A stretch of DNA of 64,000 bases. It comes from Lepidostoma basale. Its lineage: Eukaryota > Arthropoda > Insecta > Trichoptera > Lepidostomatidae. Of the stretch, positions 45,201 to 57,010 are shown piece after piece. Below the pieces are notes generated by a model. The model worked only from the letters and a program-made list of their open reading frames with translations, made no database searches and was not told the DNA's origin. Positions within the stretch are counted from its first letter, which is position 1. Every line of letters starts with the position of its first letter. The position numbers and the translations under genes are program-made. The DNA lies in the NCBI GenBank assembly GCA_022606425.2, contig JAHDVF020001472.1, forward strand, positions 1-64,000, written 5' to 3'.

Positions 45201-48200
45201 TGGAGCAGGCAACAAAGTGAATGGTGCACTTAAAGTTGTCATCGCTAACAAAAGCATATCTAAAATATCTGCGCTGGTGCCCCGGTTAAGAATCACTGAT
45301 GTAGAGGAAGCAAAGAGAAGTATACCAGGAGCGACCAACAGTATGGCAGTCTATTCTTTCTACCTACTCCTTGGGAGAGACGGTGTGATGATTAGTTAGT
45401 TAGTTTAGGAAATGAAGGGAGATAGAGGAGACATACCGTCCCGAGAGTGCGGGGTGGGGGAGTAGAGCGGCGGCTCCCACTGGGGCACTCGTAACTTGAC
45501 GTGGTAGTAGTAGGTGCGGCCGCGGGGGTCCTGCATGGAGCGCCACTGGGAGGGCAGGCGCACCGGGGCCCAGCTCGAAACGTCACCCGAGTCCTGGAAA
45601 CAACACCAAATAGATTAATACAATTAATAATTTTCAAATCAAGACCACGACCACCACCAAAGAGATAGAGAGAAAGCTACAAGTCTTCATAACAGGACAA
45701 CATTTGATATAGGAGAAGAAGTAATCTACAATTGAGTGCTGATCATTATAAAGATGTCATGTATTAACCTGACGATCGCCGTAAGCACACATGTGCGCTC
45801 TACGTAGACGATCGCCATAAGCGCAGCTGTGCGCGCTTTGCAATATTCGAAAGATGTATTTCAAAATTAATTCCGATTTTCTCACAACGACATGTATGAA
45901 TATTTTAAAATATAAACAAACCAAAAAGGATCGATATTTTTCGATAGTTTGGGAGAAACTACTTGGCGTACCGGCGCGCTATTTCTACAAACATGTGGAG
46001 ATGAATGGGTTAAAAAAGTAAAAAAAAGTTTTTGATCCCAATTGGTGTTAAACATAAAGGTCAATAATAAGCAAAGCGATTGAATAATATATAGTGTAGT
46101 TCAAACTTCATCCTAAAGATGAGGTACATGACACATGTTCCAAGAAACAGTTATTTCTCTTTTCCTTTGTTTCATGTAAATCACTTTTGTAAAAACCAAC
46201 CTTGAAATATAAAACTAATAGTAATATTCAATTGCCATTCTCTAAATAATGGGGTTCTCTATTGAAGTGAAGGACTACATAATAACACAAACCTGGTTTT
46301 CTTCTGTTGGGGTTGCCGCACTCGGAACAACTTCGACCCTAGACAAAGCGGCAGGACTAATTTCCTGCATGTAGGCGTGGTTAGCGGCTTCCGGGGGCGG
46401 AGGGTAGAAGGGAGGCTTACTCTGGAGGGTCTCCTCGGATGGGTAGGGGTAGCCACCCGGCACCGGGATGTTGGGCACGAGTGTAGGAATGGGCTGAGGA
46501 AGAGGTGTCTTAGGCCGGGGAGGGTTTATCAACATTTGGTTAGCCACCTCCGGGACAGACGGGGGAGGGACATGCTGGTTCATAGGGGGCGGGGGGAGGG
46601 GGATATTCTGATAGTTGGTGGCGGCGGGCAGCGTGGGGGGCACGGGGAAGTTGGTGTTCTGGCCGAGCATCATGTAGCCGGGGTCCATCATGGGCACGGG
46701 GAACATCTGCGGTGGCGGGCAGTAGGGGAGCATGTAGGGCTTTTGCTGCATGAATTCCATCGGCATGAAGCCACCCATCATGAACTCCGCAGGGGGCATG
46801 GACTGCATCCCGTTCATCATCATGGGGGGAAACGGAGGTGGATTCTGGAAACAAAATAAAAATAATTTACAATTTTTTCCACAAAATCTATAATATTAAT
46901 TTAAGAAACTAGTCTCCAAAATCACAATCCAAGTTAAATCGATTAAATTAAATCGATCAACCATCAAAAATGGTTCACAAAATCTTTTCAACCCATTGCT
47001 GCCTGTCTGATTAAATTGGTAAACCGATCAGCCCTAGAACAATCAAAATAAGATTTGGAAATGCGGGCCTGAAAGGTAGTATGACTAAAAAGAAGTAAAA
47101 ATTAAATACCTTTTTTCCTTCTAAATCTGGTTTGGTGCCAAAAACACATTTTTTTTTAGAAAAACAGCTTCGCGTTGAAGTCTGTGAAACAATGCTCAAA
47201 TGCCAAAAATTCAACTCATATCATTCCACAACCATCGTATTTGTCTGATTTAGCACCATGTGACTTTTGGCTATTTGCTGCCACCGGGGACACCGTTTTG
47301 ACATGATTGAAGAGATAAAAACCGAATCGTTGCGTGCTTTAAAGGCCATTCTAAAAATCTACTTTAACAGTTATTTCGAGGATTGGAAAAAACGTTGTAT
47401 TGGGAGGGGAGTACATTGAAGGTGATGAAATATATTTAGAAGAATAAATTAAGATTTTAAAAGTTATAACCAATTTCACCTTACTTTTATATCACAGTAG
47501 TATATGATATGAAGGCAGGTGAAGAAAATCTTCCCACAGATGTCCACGGTCCAGCACGTAGGGGGTAGCATTATGGTTTGGGAAGCATGATACCCCCTAC
47601 CAAAAAGTTAACAGCCCTGTTGCAAGTGGTCCTAATACTCATTTGTTATGAACAACAACACCAAACAATCACGCCGTTTCTCCGAAGGAGTAGGCAGAGA
47701 GAATGGACCGCCACAATCCTCGATCCTAACACACATTTATAGCTTCCTCCACATTCATACACGCACGACGATTTTTCAGACTTCTAACATGGCGGACTTT
47801 TAAAATTTGATTAATTTGGTCATGGTCAAGCTTGTTATCAAGATTTAAAACTAAAATTCCAAGAAGACATAGTGCCATTCCACAAATCTACTACCAGTAT
47901 GCAATATTTAGATGAATGCAATGTTGATCTTTTAAAGCGGCTAGCATAATCACCAGCTCTTAATTCAATTGAGCATCATTGGGGCATACTGAAGCAGAAG
48001 GTAAGGGAGCACAGCATCAAAAATCAAATCCTTTAGCAAGAGTGGAACGGGATTTCTTCTGAAGAGTTCGGGAAGCTTGTAAGCAGTATATCTAAAAAAA
48101 TAACTGCTGTGATAAAAGCTAAGGGTGAATCAAACAAAACATTAAATTATAAAATAAAGGATAATAAATTAAACATCAATGTAATATAAATTTCTCACAA

Positions 48201-51200
48201 ATTTGCACAAATAATCTTTAAGATACGATTTTCATGGGGTGTCAAATATTTTTGGCCACGGCTCTACATACAAACAAACCTATGAAGGAAGGGTAGGGAG
48301 TTTCCTTGTCCGAAAATTAGTATCATTAATAGTAAATTAGGACCTAGTTTTTAAAACACTTGTCTGATCTTTGTATCGCTGATAGGCATAATTTTATAAT
48401 TTAAGCGAATTGGACTTATGGATATGTTACCTGCATGAAGTCAGGTGGAATCCACGGCATGGCTCTCCTCTTGGGGTCCTGTGCGTTAGGGGGCAAAGGG
48501 GGCGGGGCGGGTAAGAGGGGTGCACGGCCGCGTCGCTGTTCCTCCCGGGCTGCGCGCTCGGCAAACTCGCGTCGACGCTCCTCTTTCGAAAGGGAATTCC
48601 ACTGACGTTCCTCCGTTCTAGAACACATCAAAAATTGCCTCATAACTAAGTAACCATCACGCCGTTTCTTCGGAGGGGTAGGGTTCTACATTCACACACC
48701 ATGACATGCATGCTCATCGATTGTTCCTGCTTTGAACATGGCCGCCATTCAATAATTGATTAATTTGGTCATGTCATGTCTTCCTTGACCTTCTTCTTTT
48801 TCCATTTACACTATTTGTATACACATCTCGTTTAGCTTTCTCTAATATCAAAAGTACCAATTCAGCACTCCATCCAATGTTATTTGTCTATTCCATAGAT
48901 TTACAGAAAGTGTTCCAGGCTCAGTAATGAAGAAACGAAGAAAGAAGACACTACATGTTTTGGAGGTGACCTCCTCCATCCTCAGGTGTAAATACAACTT
49001 GAAGTGGACAATAGTGTTTCTTCTAAAATAAAAATTTGTGATACCTAATAAAAATTTAAAGAAAAGTAGTATGTTAATATTAATGATACAATGTTACAGA
49101 AATAATCTGGTAGATCGCCGCTCTTCGAGCTTAAATGGTGTGATAAGCAGGAAGATAAAATACAAAATAAAAGTTGTGAAGAAGAAAGTACCTGGAATTC
49201 CTCCTGGGCGGCTCAGGGCTGGGTGGGCGGCTGCGTTTCTTGTCGCGGTCGGGGCGCGTGTAGCGCTCCTCCCAGCGCGTGCGCCGCCCTCCCTCCTTCT
49301 CCTTGTCCCTCTCCCTTTCCCTCTTGGCCTGGGGCTCGTTGGCCTGTCGCTCATGCTCCTTCATCAACTGGATCCTCTCTTTCTTAGGGATTTTGAATAT
49401 TTCCTGAAAAACACATACACATTTATTAGTGCGTTGCCACATTTATATTGAGAAAATTCTATCTGGATTTGAAACTACAGTTCACTAATTGAGTAAGTAA
49501 AAAAAAATTATTAATATTAGGTTGGCGAAAAAGTAATTTCGTATTTCGCTAAGTATATCTCGTTCATTATTGGTCACATGGGATCATATGATACGGCGTT
49601 GTAAAGGTGTGAGTGTATACTACAAACGCTTATTTGACAGTATTGCGCTTGGTCGGTTCAGTCGTGAACTATCGTGCGTCGAGTATGGAAATCTCAAAGG
49701 AAGAAATTTGCCATATTTCACATTTTTACTACCTGAAAGGGAAAAACGCGTCGAAAGCGACCAAAAAAATTTGCGATGTATACGGGGCCGATACTCTTTC
49801 GATTCGTGCTGCACAACAGTGGTTCGAGTGATTTCGTTCTGGTGTAGTGGAGGTGAGTGATGCACCACGCTCTGGCAGGCCCGTCTCGAAAATGTCCAAA
49901 AAACCATGGAAAATATCGAGATAGACCATCATGTTCGCAGTCGTAGCATCGCCCAGGAGCTGAATATCGATCAGAAAACCATTTTGAACCATTTGCAGAA
50001 GGCTGCATTAAAAAAAAAGTTCGATGTTTGGGTGCCACACAAGCTGATGCAAAAAAACCTTATGGACTGAATTTCTCTCTGCGAATCGCTGCTGATTCGC
50101 AACAAAATCGACCCATTTCTAAGCGGATTGTAACTGGTGATGAAAAGTGGGTCACTTACGACAATGTCAAGCGATAGAGATCGTGGTCGAAGCGGCCCAG
50201 ACTGTGACCAAGCCAGGACTGACGGCCAGGAAGGTGTTGCTGTGTGTTTGGTGGGATTGGCAGCGAATACTCTACTATGAGCTGCTCCCTTATGGCCAAA
50301 CGCTTAATACTGCCCTCTACTGTGAACAACTCGACCACATGAAGCTGGCGATCGAACAGAAGCGGCCAGCATTGGTGAATAGGAGAGGAATCGTGTTTCA
50401 TCAGGCCAACGCCAGGCCGCACACATCTTTGATGATGCGCCAGAAGCTCCGGGAGCTCGGATGGAAAGTTCTTATGCATCCACCATATAGTCTGGACCTG
50501 GCACCAAGTGACTACCACCTATTCCTGTCTATGGTCAATGTGCTTGGAGGTACAAATTTGGCCTCAATAGAGGCCTGTGAAAATTGATTTCCGAGTTTTT
50601 TGCCAATAGGGACAAGGGTTTCTACGAGAGGGGCATTATGGATTCTCGTTGGCAACAAGTTATCGAACAGAACGGCGCATATTTGACTTAAATCGGATGA
50701 TTGTAACACTTTTTATAAAGCATTGAAATAAAGGGAAAAATACGAAATCTCACCCTAAGTCGCTTCCAAAGAAAAATCAATAAACAAATTACAATTTAAA
50801 TGAACTTAATTATTATAATCATTACAATTAAGCCGATAGAATTTTTGTGAATAAAAAAATAATAAAAATACCATGTTTATTTATTTCAATGTTTGAATAT
50901 ATGATTGAAACATTTTTTGGTTTTACAATCATAAAAAAATAAAATAAAAATAGCATCTAGATTTTTTTGTAAACACACTGTCACATATGTGTCTATAAAA
51001 TGCCATGAAACACCATGTTGCATGACAGACGTCCAGTATGTCTGACTCTCTGGCAGCCTAGTGGTCCTCGTGATTCCACGAGTCCCGGGTAATGTGATCA
51101 CTGACCTTACCATCAGTCATAGCAGACACGTAGAGAACGAATGTCGTATCTTCATGGCCACAAAACTGAGAACCACCAGCTAAGCGAAGGTAACCCCTAA

Positions 51201-54200
51201 AGAAAATCCCTGCAGAAGGCAACGGGAAACCACTTCAGTAACACTTCCCAAGAAGTCACTGTGATGCTAAGTGATGGCCAGTGTCGGGGGGACCTGACAC
51301 GGCACTATAAGGACATAATAAATCGGCTAACCTTTAATTGTGACCACCTCTCTAGCAGCAAGGTGCAGAGTCTTGCAATCTCCTCCCTCTGCGCTTCTGT
51401 ATGGTCTACAACGACTTCCTCAACTTTGGTGTCTATATTCTCAGTGGAATCGTTAAGAGGTGTTGCGTCGGTGTCCATCTTTTGCGAGAATTTGAAGGGC
51501 AGTTCCACTGGTAGGCCTGTGGTCTCGTCAATCAGCACCGGGGTGCCCCTTTCGCTGCTATCGCTGGAGTCCTCTTTGGGGGACTTGTTGGGGCATGTCT
51601 CGGAGAGCCACTTCTCGATATGAGCAATCAACTTGCACTCTTGTAGGATGGTCTTGTTCGGGATAGGCAATTTTTCAATAGCCGTTAAAATCTGCAATCT
51701 GATACAAAGAGGTTATGAAAATCATGAATAATACAAACAAAATAATTTTGAGTATAATAAATCTTTCTATAAACAATTGTTCTTTGGTTAATGGCAATGG
51801 TTCCGGGATGCAACTTCATTGGGAATTTCGCAAATAACATACATAATATGTTTATAGTTCTCAGATGCTCTTGATGATTTAAATATATAATTACTAAACA
51901 AACTACCAGAGGTGTGATATGCGGGGCGCTTTTCTAGGTAGTTACATCACAAATTAAAAACAATAAATTATTACTAACAAGTTCTACATAAATGTAAATA
52001 TTGCTAATTAATACAAGTTGACATTATATAAATAAAAATTATGTAGAGCAAAGGGCAAAGTAAGGTTAGGCAATATGCTCGCCAGATAATTCAGTTTGAC
52101 CGACCATTGTTTCCATATTAGAACAGAAGAATGTTAAAATAAATAAATACAACGCACGCCATGTAGGATATAGATACCTAAAGTTGACGTCGGCATCCTG
52201 GCACCAGGGCGCCAGCAGTCGGAGGCCCCGGTAGTCCAGGAATAGGCGGCGGCACGGCAGATCTGCGGAGGCCAGCAGCTGCAGCAAGGCGGAGCGGGCC
52301 GGCGTCCTCTTGGCGCGCACCATGGCCCGGCAAAGGCTGAGCGTGTGCGATTGGTTTTTTACACCACTGCGCCCCAGCAGCTCCATCTCTTCCTCCAACT
52401 GAGGGTACCAAAGGTCTACATGTAATAAAATCATCCAATTTCCAATAAAAAAGTCATGAATGTACTTGAATCATTAAAAAATTGTAATGCCAAATAAAAA
52501 TTTGCTAAAAATATTATTTATTATCAAACATTTTTCAAATAGAATTATATTTATAACATTTTATAGTATTGCATCATTAATTTTATAGTATTGCATTGAT
52601 AGTATAACTTGGGCAAATATTTGATTTATTATAACAAAAAAATAATTATAGGAACAAACAGTTTTCACGCATCTTGGCTTACAATAAGTTAATTGATTGC
52701 CTGACAAATATTTAAATAAAATTAAATCACAAAATAAAAACTAGAGTGAAGTGAAGTCAATAAAAGTTTAACAAATCTTTAAATATCAATTTCAGCTCAG
52801 TCTCTGTCTCACAGCACTAACCATTAATCTTGTTTAAATAATCGAGGCATTTAGAAATCTAAAGTTATTAAAAAAACAAAAAGGTTTTAATAAATTACAT
52901 CAACGTCCTGTAACAACTCTTTGGCTGCCCGAGCGTATTTCTTCGGGCGGGTACGTTTCTTGAGCGTATCCTCAACAGCAGCCGCCTTCTTAGCAGAGTC
53001 GTCCACAACAGCCTCGGGTTTGACTTCTTCTTTGATATCAGTCATCTCCATGCTGCCATCGTCCATCTCGGATTTGATTTCAATACTTTTCTGTTCATCT
53101 TCTGACTCTTCATCCTATAAATAATTATTTGTTTATATTGTAAGTTTGCAAAAGAAAATAAAACGAAATTTGGATTGATTATACATTTTGAAGGAATACA
53201 ATTAAATCTACTACTTCCTAAAGCACATCATGGTAGAAAAAATAGATTGGCAAAAATGCAAGAATTAATTGCTACATACATATTTATGAATGGACTTATT
53301 TTCACGGCTGTGAGAATTTTTACAAGACGAAATATGAAAGATAATTAAAAAGACACTAACCTCTTCTTCAGAATCAGTGTCAGGTTCTTCTCCAATCCAC
53401 CCTCGGCAGTTACTGGCTTCGCAATAACACTTTTGGGCTTCTTTACTAAAAGAGAAATACAAAACATGTAATTATATATAAAAACAAAACTAAAGTGATC
53501 AAAATTATGTGCGATGGAACCTATAAATGTAGTCAAAACTGTAGAAGTGTGCTAAGGGGAGAAATGAAAATAAAAATAAATCATTGAACTAACCCGAATC
53601 TTTGAAACTGATAGTCAAATGTGATTTCATCACCAGATTCAATATCCCTTTTGCTGAAGAAGCCAATCCTCAGCTCTCCGTTGACAGTCCACTTCTGGGT
53701 CTCGGCATTGGGGTCACACGAGTGGTTGATGAAGCGCGAGATGTTCCCCTTGAGAGTAGCGTCTATGACGGCATCCCCCTTCAGCGCCATGAAGTAGTGA
53801 TGCCGATTCTTGTCAGACGAGTACTCTTCCGCACGTTGGTTGAAATGCTTGGAGTTTAAAACTTCACCCACATACTCCATTAGAAAGTCTCCACTGAAAT
53901 AAGATTGTATTGTACTTTTATGATCTTTTTACAAAAAAGTGTATGTTTGGGAAGATTTTATTTTTGTACAATTTTAACCATTAATTTATTTGCAATTGAT
54001 AAATCAAGAGAGATCAGAGTCACGCAGTTCTCTGGTCCGACACATATACGTACCTAGATATGCTGGCGACAGCTTGGATGCCCAATCCTTTCTTTTCCGT
54101 TCGCATAACTCGGAGATTAGAATACTGTCGGGTTTGAAACCTTCGGTTCGTGCAACGGTCTCCTACAGGACATCGCGAATTACTAAAAGATACCATAAAA

Positions 54201-56252
54201 TACATGAAGTTAAAGATTCCCATTGAGATTATACTGTAGAATCGGAGAAACTATGACTTACCATTCTATCATTAATAATCTATTAAGGCAATCTTCTCCA
54301 CAACCTAATTCCCCGCGCTCCATCTCCTCTTTAGTGAGAAAGCAATCGCAGGCCATTCTCCGCGCCTCCTTGCATATGGTTCTATCACAGTGGTATTCGT
54401 TTTCTAAAATAGTTTCAAACTGTTTAAGCCTTCGCTGTGTGTCTTCATCCTCATTTTGGTCACTTTGTAACTTGGGCTGCACTGTGAAAAGGAAATCTGT
54501 CTTCAAAGGGGTCGTGTCTTGGTTCTCAGCAATGATGGGGAGCTTGGCTCCATTAGCTGTGGGGCTGTGCAGAGGTGGGGTGACAGGCGAGCGACTGCCC
54601 ATCTCCATCTCGCTGGACCGTCTCCAACGGGACTTCACCTTCACCGGCTTCTGGTCGCTGTCTAGAACTGGTACAGGGAAAGATGGAGAGCCCAAGGGTG
54701 CTGCCACAGTGGCAGAAGGTGAGGATAACGCACTATCGGGGGAATACTTGGAACTTGAGTCACAAAAATTTTCAGATACTTTTACTAGAACTTCCTTTAC
54801 TAAAGGTGTTTGTGTTTTCTTAACGGGTGCTCTGACGAGTCCGTGTCCCTTGGACCTTTGCTTCAGAACACTTATTGTCTTGATGCGGCTCGACCTTCTC
54901 ACTCCCGAAGCACTAGAACAAGATGACGAATCCGTGGAACATCCGAGATTGGTTTCGTTGCTTTCATAGTTCATATTGTCTAATTTAGTAAGCGCACAAC
55001 TTTCCTCTTCCGAGTGGTTCAATATGACTGCACATGATTCTCCAGTGGAAGAATCTTTAGGAATCACAACGTCAGGAGATATTTCAGATGAATCTGTTGA
55101 ACTAGGAATGTCTCGACTCAAAGTGAGTTTCTGAGGGGGTTCACTGATGTGATTTTCAATTGTTGTTGGATTCAGTATAACGGCACATTCAGTGAGTGGA
55201 GAGGTCAATTTCAAGTTTTTTAATCTATTTTGAAAATCATTGACCATGCAATTTTCTGTTGATAGATCAGATTTTTCTTCTTCCTCTACATGTTTCTCTG
55301 CTGGTGAAGAATTATTATCTGACGGCACAACTGCAGATGGCTCAACAATTTGAGGTGAATTTTTGGGTTCTCCATATATAATATCCTCTGTGGTCAATCC
55401 GTAATAAAGATCTTGGTCATCAGAACCATTCTCTTCTATAATTTCATATACTGTTATGACTTCCTCATCTTCTTGAGCATCCTCCGCAGGGGGCTCAGCT
55501 GGTCCGCTGCTAGGGGTTTCGGAGGTGGCCGGGGACAGGTTTTCCTCGACAGTAATGGGGTTCTGGCAGATAACTTTGAATCCTCTCCTGGGGTCACTGT
55601 TGATAATTAAATTAAGGGTGGGATCCGGTATTTGTGTATCGAAGGACATTGAATTTAAATTGATGGGAGTATCAGAATCTAAGGTGTTGGAGTCACTAGA
55701 GCAGTTGATGGAGTCCATCAAGTTGGAATGTAATACTTTCTCCAAGTAAGTTTTCGGTTTTTCGGAATTAGCTGAATCTTGGCTGAGTTTGGAAAAGGAT
55801 TTTAAAGGCTGCGAATTAGAAGTGGATGCGCAGTTATTAAATTCTATGGGAGTGCTGCAGTCAGATTCGGAGCTGACGCAGGGGTCCACAATGCGCACCT
55901 CCACGCCACTACCCGTCTCACTGTCACTGCCGCTCACCTCTGAATTGCCCATAAGCTGATATTTAGTGTCGTTTAACAGTAGACATCTGAATTTCCCGAA
56001 CTTCTTGTGGCTCAAGGATGGAACGGAAACATTAACCGGCTCGCCAGTGACGTGATTGGAATCTTGCGAATCATTTTCTCCAGAAGCGTCCTGGCTGGCG
56101 GAACCATTCTCGCTGTCCAGAGAGTTGGAGTCGGCGGTGGCAGCTCGATCTCCATCCGAGACCGCGGTTGAAGGGCCGGCGCCGCGGGCGGACAGCCTTG
56201 TGCTGCGTGTGGAGATGGTCCGACTCGCCGACACCTTTTTCTTACGGCCCAT
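39202..56252 (-). CDS. SETD2: Histone H3K36 methyltransferase SETD2/Set2
   Basis: Fifteen coding exons, 1723 aa: 56252-54262, 54182-54054, 53893-53594, 53445-53361, 53114-52899, 52398-52178, 51698-51332, 49403-49192, 48617-48431, 46844-46293, 45593-45437, 42898-42773, 41658-41552, 40274-40107, 39555-39202. It trimethylates H3K36 during transcription elongation. Exon 1 encodes a Ser/Asp-rich N-terminus. AWS domain at about 610-680 (CDCFLTKEEMERGELGCGED, LNRLLMIECNSRCP). SET domain at about 682-803: EKKGLGI, MEYVGEV, ISRFINHSCDPN (NHSC near 763), ITFDYQFQ. Post-SET cysteines follow (CYCEASNCRGWIG). A low-charge Pro/Met-rich stretch fills exon 10. The WW domain is in exon 11 (LPSQWRSMQDPRGRTYYYHV, then PQWEPP). 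The SRI domain, which binds phosphorylated RNA polymerase II, is the C-terminus (NADFKHLARKLTHFVMLKEL). Exon 6 is taken to start at CAG|TTGGAG to keep phase with exon 5. All catalytic motifs are present. Confidence 0.98.
39720..39835 (+). mobile_element. SINE-2 copy, diverged
   Basis: It runs from an A-box-like GGATAGGGTA through the aligned ACACTTGGCT and GACACGACC segments. It lies in SETD2 intron 14. Confidence 0.55.
40984..41508 (+). mobile_element. Mariner-like deletion derivative with TA duplication
   Basis: The inverted ends share GTATTCCCGGAATTAATGTT; TA flanks both sides. The interior (about 41195-41385, +) encodes EAMKS, then DILDKKKCQRWFKKIRKDNL and LNDEPRSGRHSQVHEE, the N-terminal DNA-binding half of a mariner-family transposase. 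One frameshift is present and the catalytic half is missing. It lies in SETD2 intron 13. Confidence 0.75.
42385..42588 (-). mobile_element. SINE-1 copy
   Basis: The minus-strand head has B box GGTTCGATTC and a damaged A box; the body and the 3' end (ATTGGGTTCAAATAC) follow. It lies in SETD2 intron 12. Confidence 0.78.
43062..43289. mobile_element. MITE with 60-base inverted ends
   Basis: Left arm 43062-43122 and right arm about 43226-43289 are reverse complements with few mismatches (GATTAATTGTATCTCAATAG shared exactly). About 105 unpaired bases lie between. No coding sequence was seen. It lies in SETD2 intron 11. Confidence 0.8.
43975..45412 (+). mobile_element. LINE fragment interrupted by a pogo-like element
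   Basis: Bases 43975-44018 encode EQVDKFVYLGSI and 45156-45300 resume in the same reading (AKDRSS-like, then MVGAGNKVNGALKVVIANKS). The tail SILSTYSLGET-like with GTTA repeats ends near 45412. The copy has one frameshift beside the element. It lies in SETD2 intron 11. Confidence 0.82.
44019..45153 (+). mobile_element. Pogo-like element with promoter and 5' stub of a transposase
   Basis: The ends are inverted repeats (CAGTAAAAGTCCG, AATTCGAA shared) with TA on each side. The left half contains three ATTGGTCAG or similar CCAAT-type boxes (44490-44515). An ATG at 44714 starts MSQQKKLCLALEFLRKLCER, which stops after 24 codons. The catalytic region is missing. Near the right end a second AATTTCGAATTACG block repeats the terminus. 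Confidence 0.78.
45990..46150 (-). repeat. Unclassified dispersed repeat
   Basis: It is the reverse-complement partner of 19560-19722. It lies in SETD2 intron 10. Confidence 0.62.
47165..47460 (+). mobile_element. Mariner-family transposase C-terminal remnant
   Basis: The plus strand encodes QPSYLSDLAPCDFWLFAAT, then with frame changes EEIKTESLRALKAI, YFEDWKK and GEYIEGDEIYLEE. The final D of the DDD triad context (LAPCDFWLF) is present. It lies in SETD2 intron 9. Confidence 0.75.
47515..48270 (+). mobile_element. Tc1-like transposase remnant split by a LINE
   Basis: GGSIMVWEA-like is read at 47555-47590, and after an insertion QEDIVPFHKSTTSMQYLDE, SPALNSIEHHWGILKQKVRE and WNGISSEEFGKLVSSISKK (47850-48120). 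The right end carries TATTTTTGGCCACGGCT, the form of a Tc1 terminus. It lies in SETD2 intron 9. Confidence 0.8.
47645..47830 (-). mobile_element. LINE family A tail inside the Tc1-like remnant
   Basis: The reversed tail (CAACAACACC, SILSAYSFGETA-like) and the RTWHDQINQILK-like start break the Tc1 reading exactly between its GGSIMVW and later blocks. Confidence 0.78.
48645..48815 (-). mobile_element. LINE 3' tail fragment, degraded
   Basis: It holds the reversed YPSEETA-like end and the HDMTKLINY-like segment. It starts about 28 bases from the 3' splice site of SETD2 exon 9. Confidence 0.65.
48940..49030 (-). repeat. Hammerhead-like repeat unit with stem I
   Basis: The minus strand reads ACAC, CTGAGGA, T, a GGAGG/CCTCC hairpin, AAAA, CATGT, A, GTGT (48989-48948). 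ACAC and GTGT can pair as stem I. The flanks (AGAAGAAACACTA) are mirrored to about 49025. It lies in SETD2 intron 8. Confidence 0.65.
49515..50757 (+). mobile_element. Mariner element, full length but inactive
   Basis: The inverted ends (TTAGGTTGGCGAAAAAG and, reversed, TTAGGGTGAGATTTCGTA) bound 1.24 kb. The transposase starts at 49686 (MEISKEEICHISHFYYLKG) and has a stop after AAQQWFE. Later blocks are MSKKPWKI, SRSIAQELNI, WVTYDNVK, VLLCVWWDWQ, NARPHTSLMMRQK, MHPPYSLDLAPSDYHLFL. Several frameshifts break it. It lies in SETD2 intron 7 against the gene direction. Confidence 0.9.
50868..51030 (+). repeat. Unclassified dispersed repeat
   Basis: It shares CATGTTTATTT, TTTCAATGTTTGAATA, GAAATAAAAA-like and GTAAAC-ACTGTCACA with 59548-59690 in the same direction. 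Confidence 0.6.
51045..51330. repeat. Possible LINE/SINE-like repeat next to SETD2 exon 7
   Basis: It is unusually GC-rich for an intron here and holds AAGGCAACGGGAAACCACTT, a string seen in the 3' parts of many invertebrate retroposons. It reaches to within about 20 bases of the exon 7 donor. Family not identified. Confidence 0.4.
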
Positions 56253-56264
56253 TGTGCACTACTT

Positions 56265-57010
56265 CCTAAAACATAAACCACTCGATACAATTTCAAATCG
56301 TCACCTAAGAAAAAAGAACAATTGCGGAATTCAAAATTGATTTGAGCTGTCACATACTATATAGGTACATGATTGTAATTCTATTGTTTGGGATGTAAGA
56401 ATTTTTGGTGCAACTTAAAAATATGCTTGGTTTACGAACAAATATAAACAAATTACAAATAAATAAAGAAAAATCAATTAAATAGTTTTTGTGTACACAT
56501 TGAGACAAAATTTACAATAAATTAATCGAACACTCATTTGAATCAACCTCGAAAATCGAAATAATGCGATTTAAATGGGTTGGAAAATTTTTGATTCTAA
56601 AAAAAAATTTATACCGTAAAATTTACAGAAAATTTTCCATTATTGATATTGTGAGAAAACATGTGTTATTTAAATAAAATAAAATAATTACCTCATACAG
56701 TTCCAAAAAGGTGTACAACCGCGATAAAACCGCGCATGTAATATCGGCTGTTATTACTGATTATTCCTCCGAGGCACAAAAAATAATTCAACTGAGGCAT
56801 GATATATTTAAAACTATTGTTTTAATTTGTGTGTTAACTGAATTTTATTGATAAAATAATATATTTTGAACAATTTACAAGGCAAACCACTGCAGCACAC
56901 TACATTAGCCATTTTGTTTATGTCATTTTCTTACTTACCGACTGATAACTCACTATGCTGTTTCGCTCAATTAGTTTTGTAAAATAGCGGTAGATGGTAC
57001 TAAAACGCGG
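56265..57010 (-). promoter_or_regulatory. Predicted SETD2 5' UTR intron and promoter side
   Basis: A 3' splice site (TTTTAG, AG at 56267-56266) lies 12 bases upstream of the ATG. A strong donor (TCG|GTAAGTAAG) ends a candidate non-coding exon at 56939; a weaker one (GAG|GTAATT) lies near 56694. Transcription would start near 56950-57010. An AAAATGGC (YY1/Pho-like) site lies near 56910. Confidence 0.45.

Noticed and set aside
46377..46859. 160-codon plus-strand frame rich in His/Gly/Arg
   Set aside because: It is the complement of the Pro/Met-rich SETD2 exon 10; its composition is explained by that.
52066..52434. Longer SETD2 exon 6 starting at MILLHVDLWYPQ
   Set aside because: The acceptor at TGTAG|ACC would break the phase with exon 5; the CAG|TTGGAG acceptor keeps it and matches the family.
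54223..54969. 248-codon plus-strand open frame
   Set aside because: It is antisense to SETD2 exon 1, whose minus-strand frame (664 codons) continues into the AWS domain.
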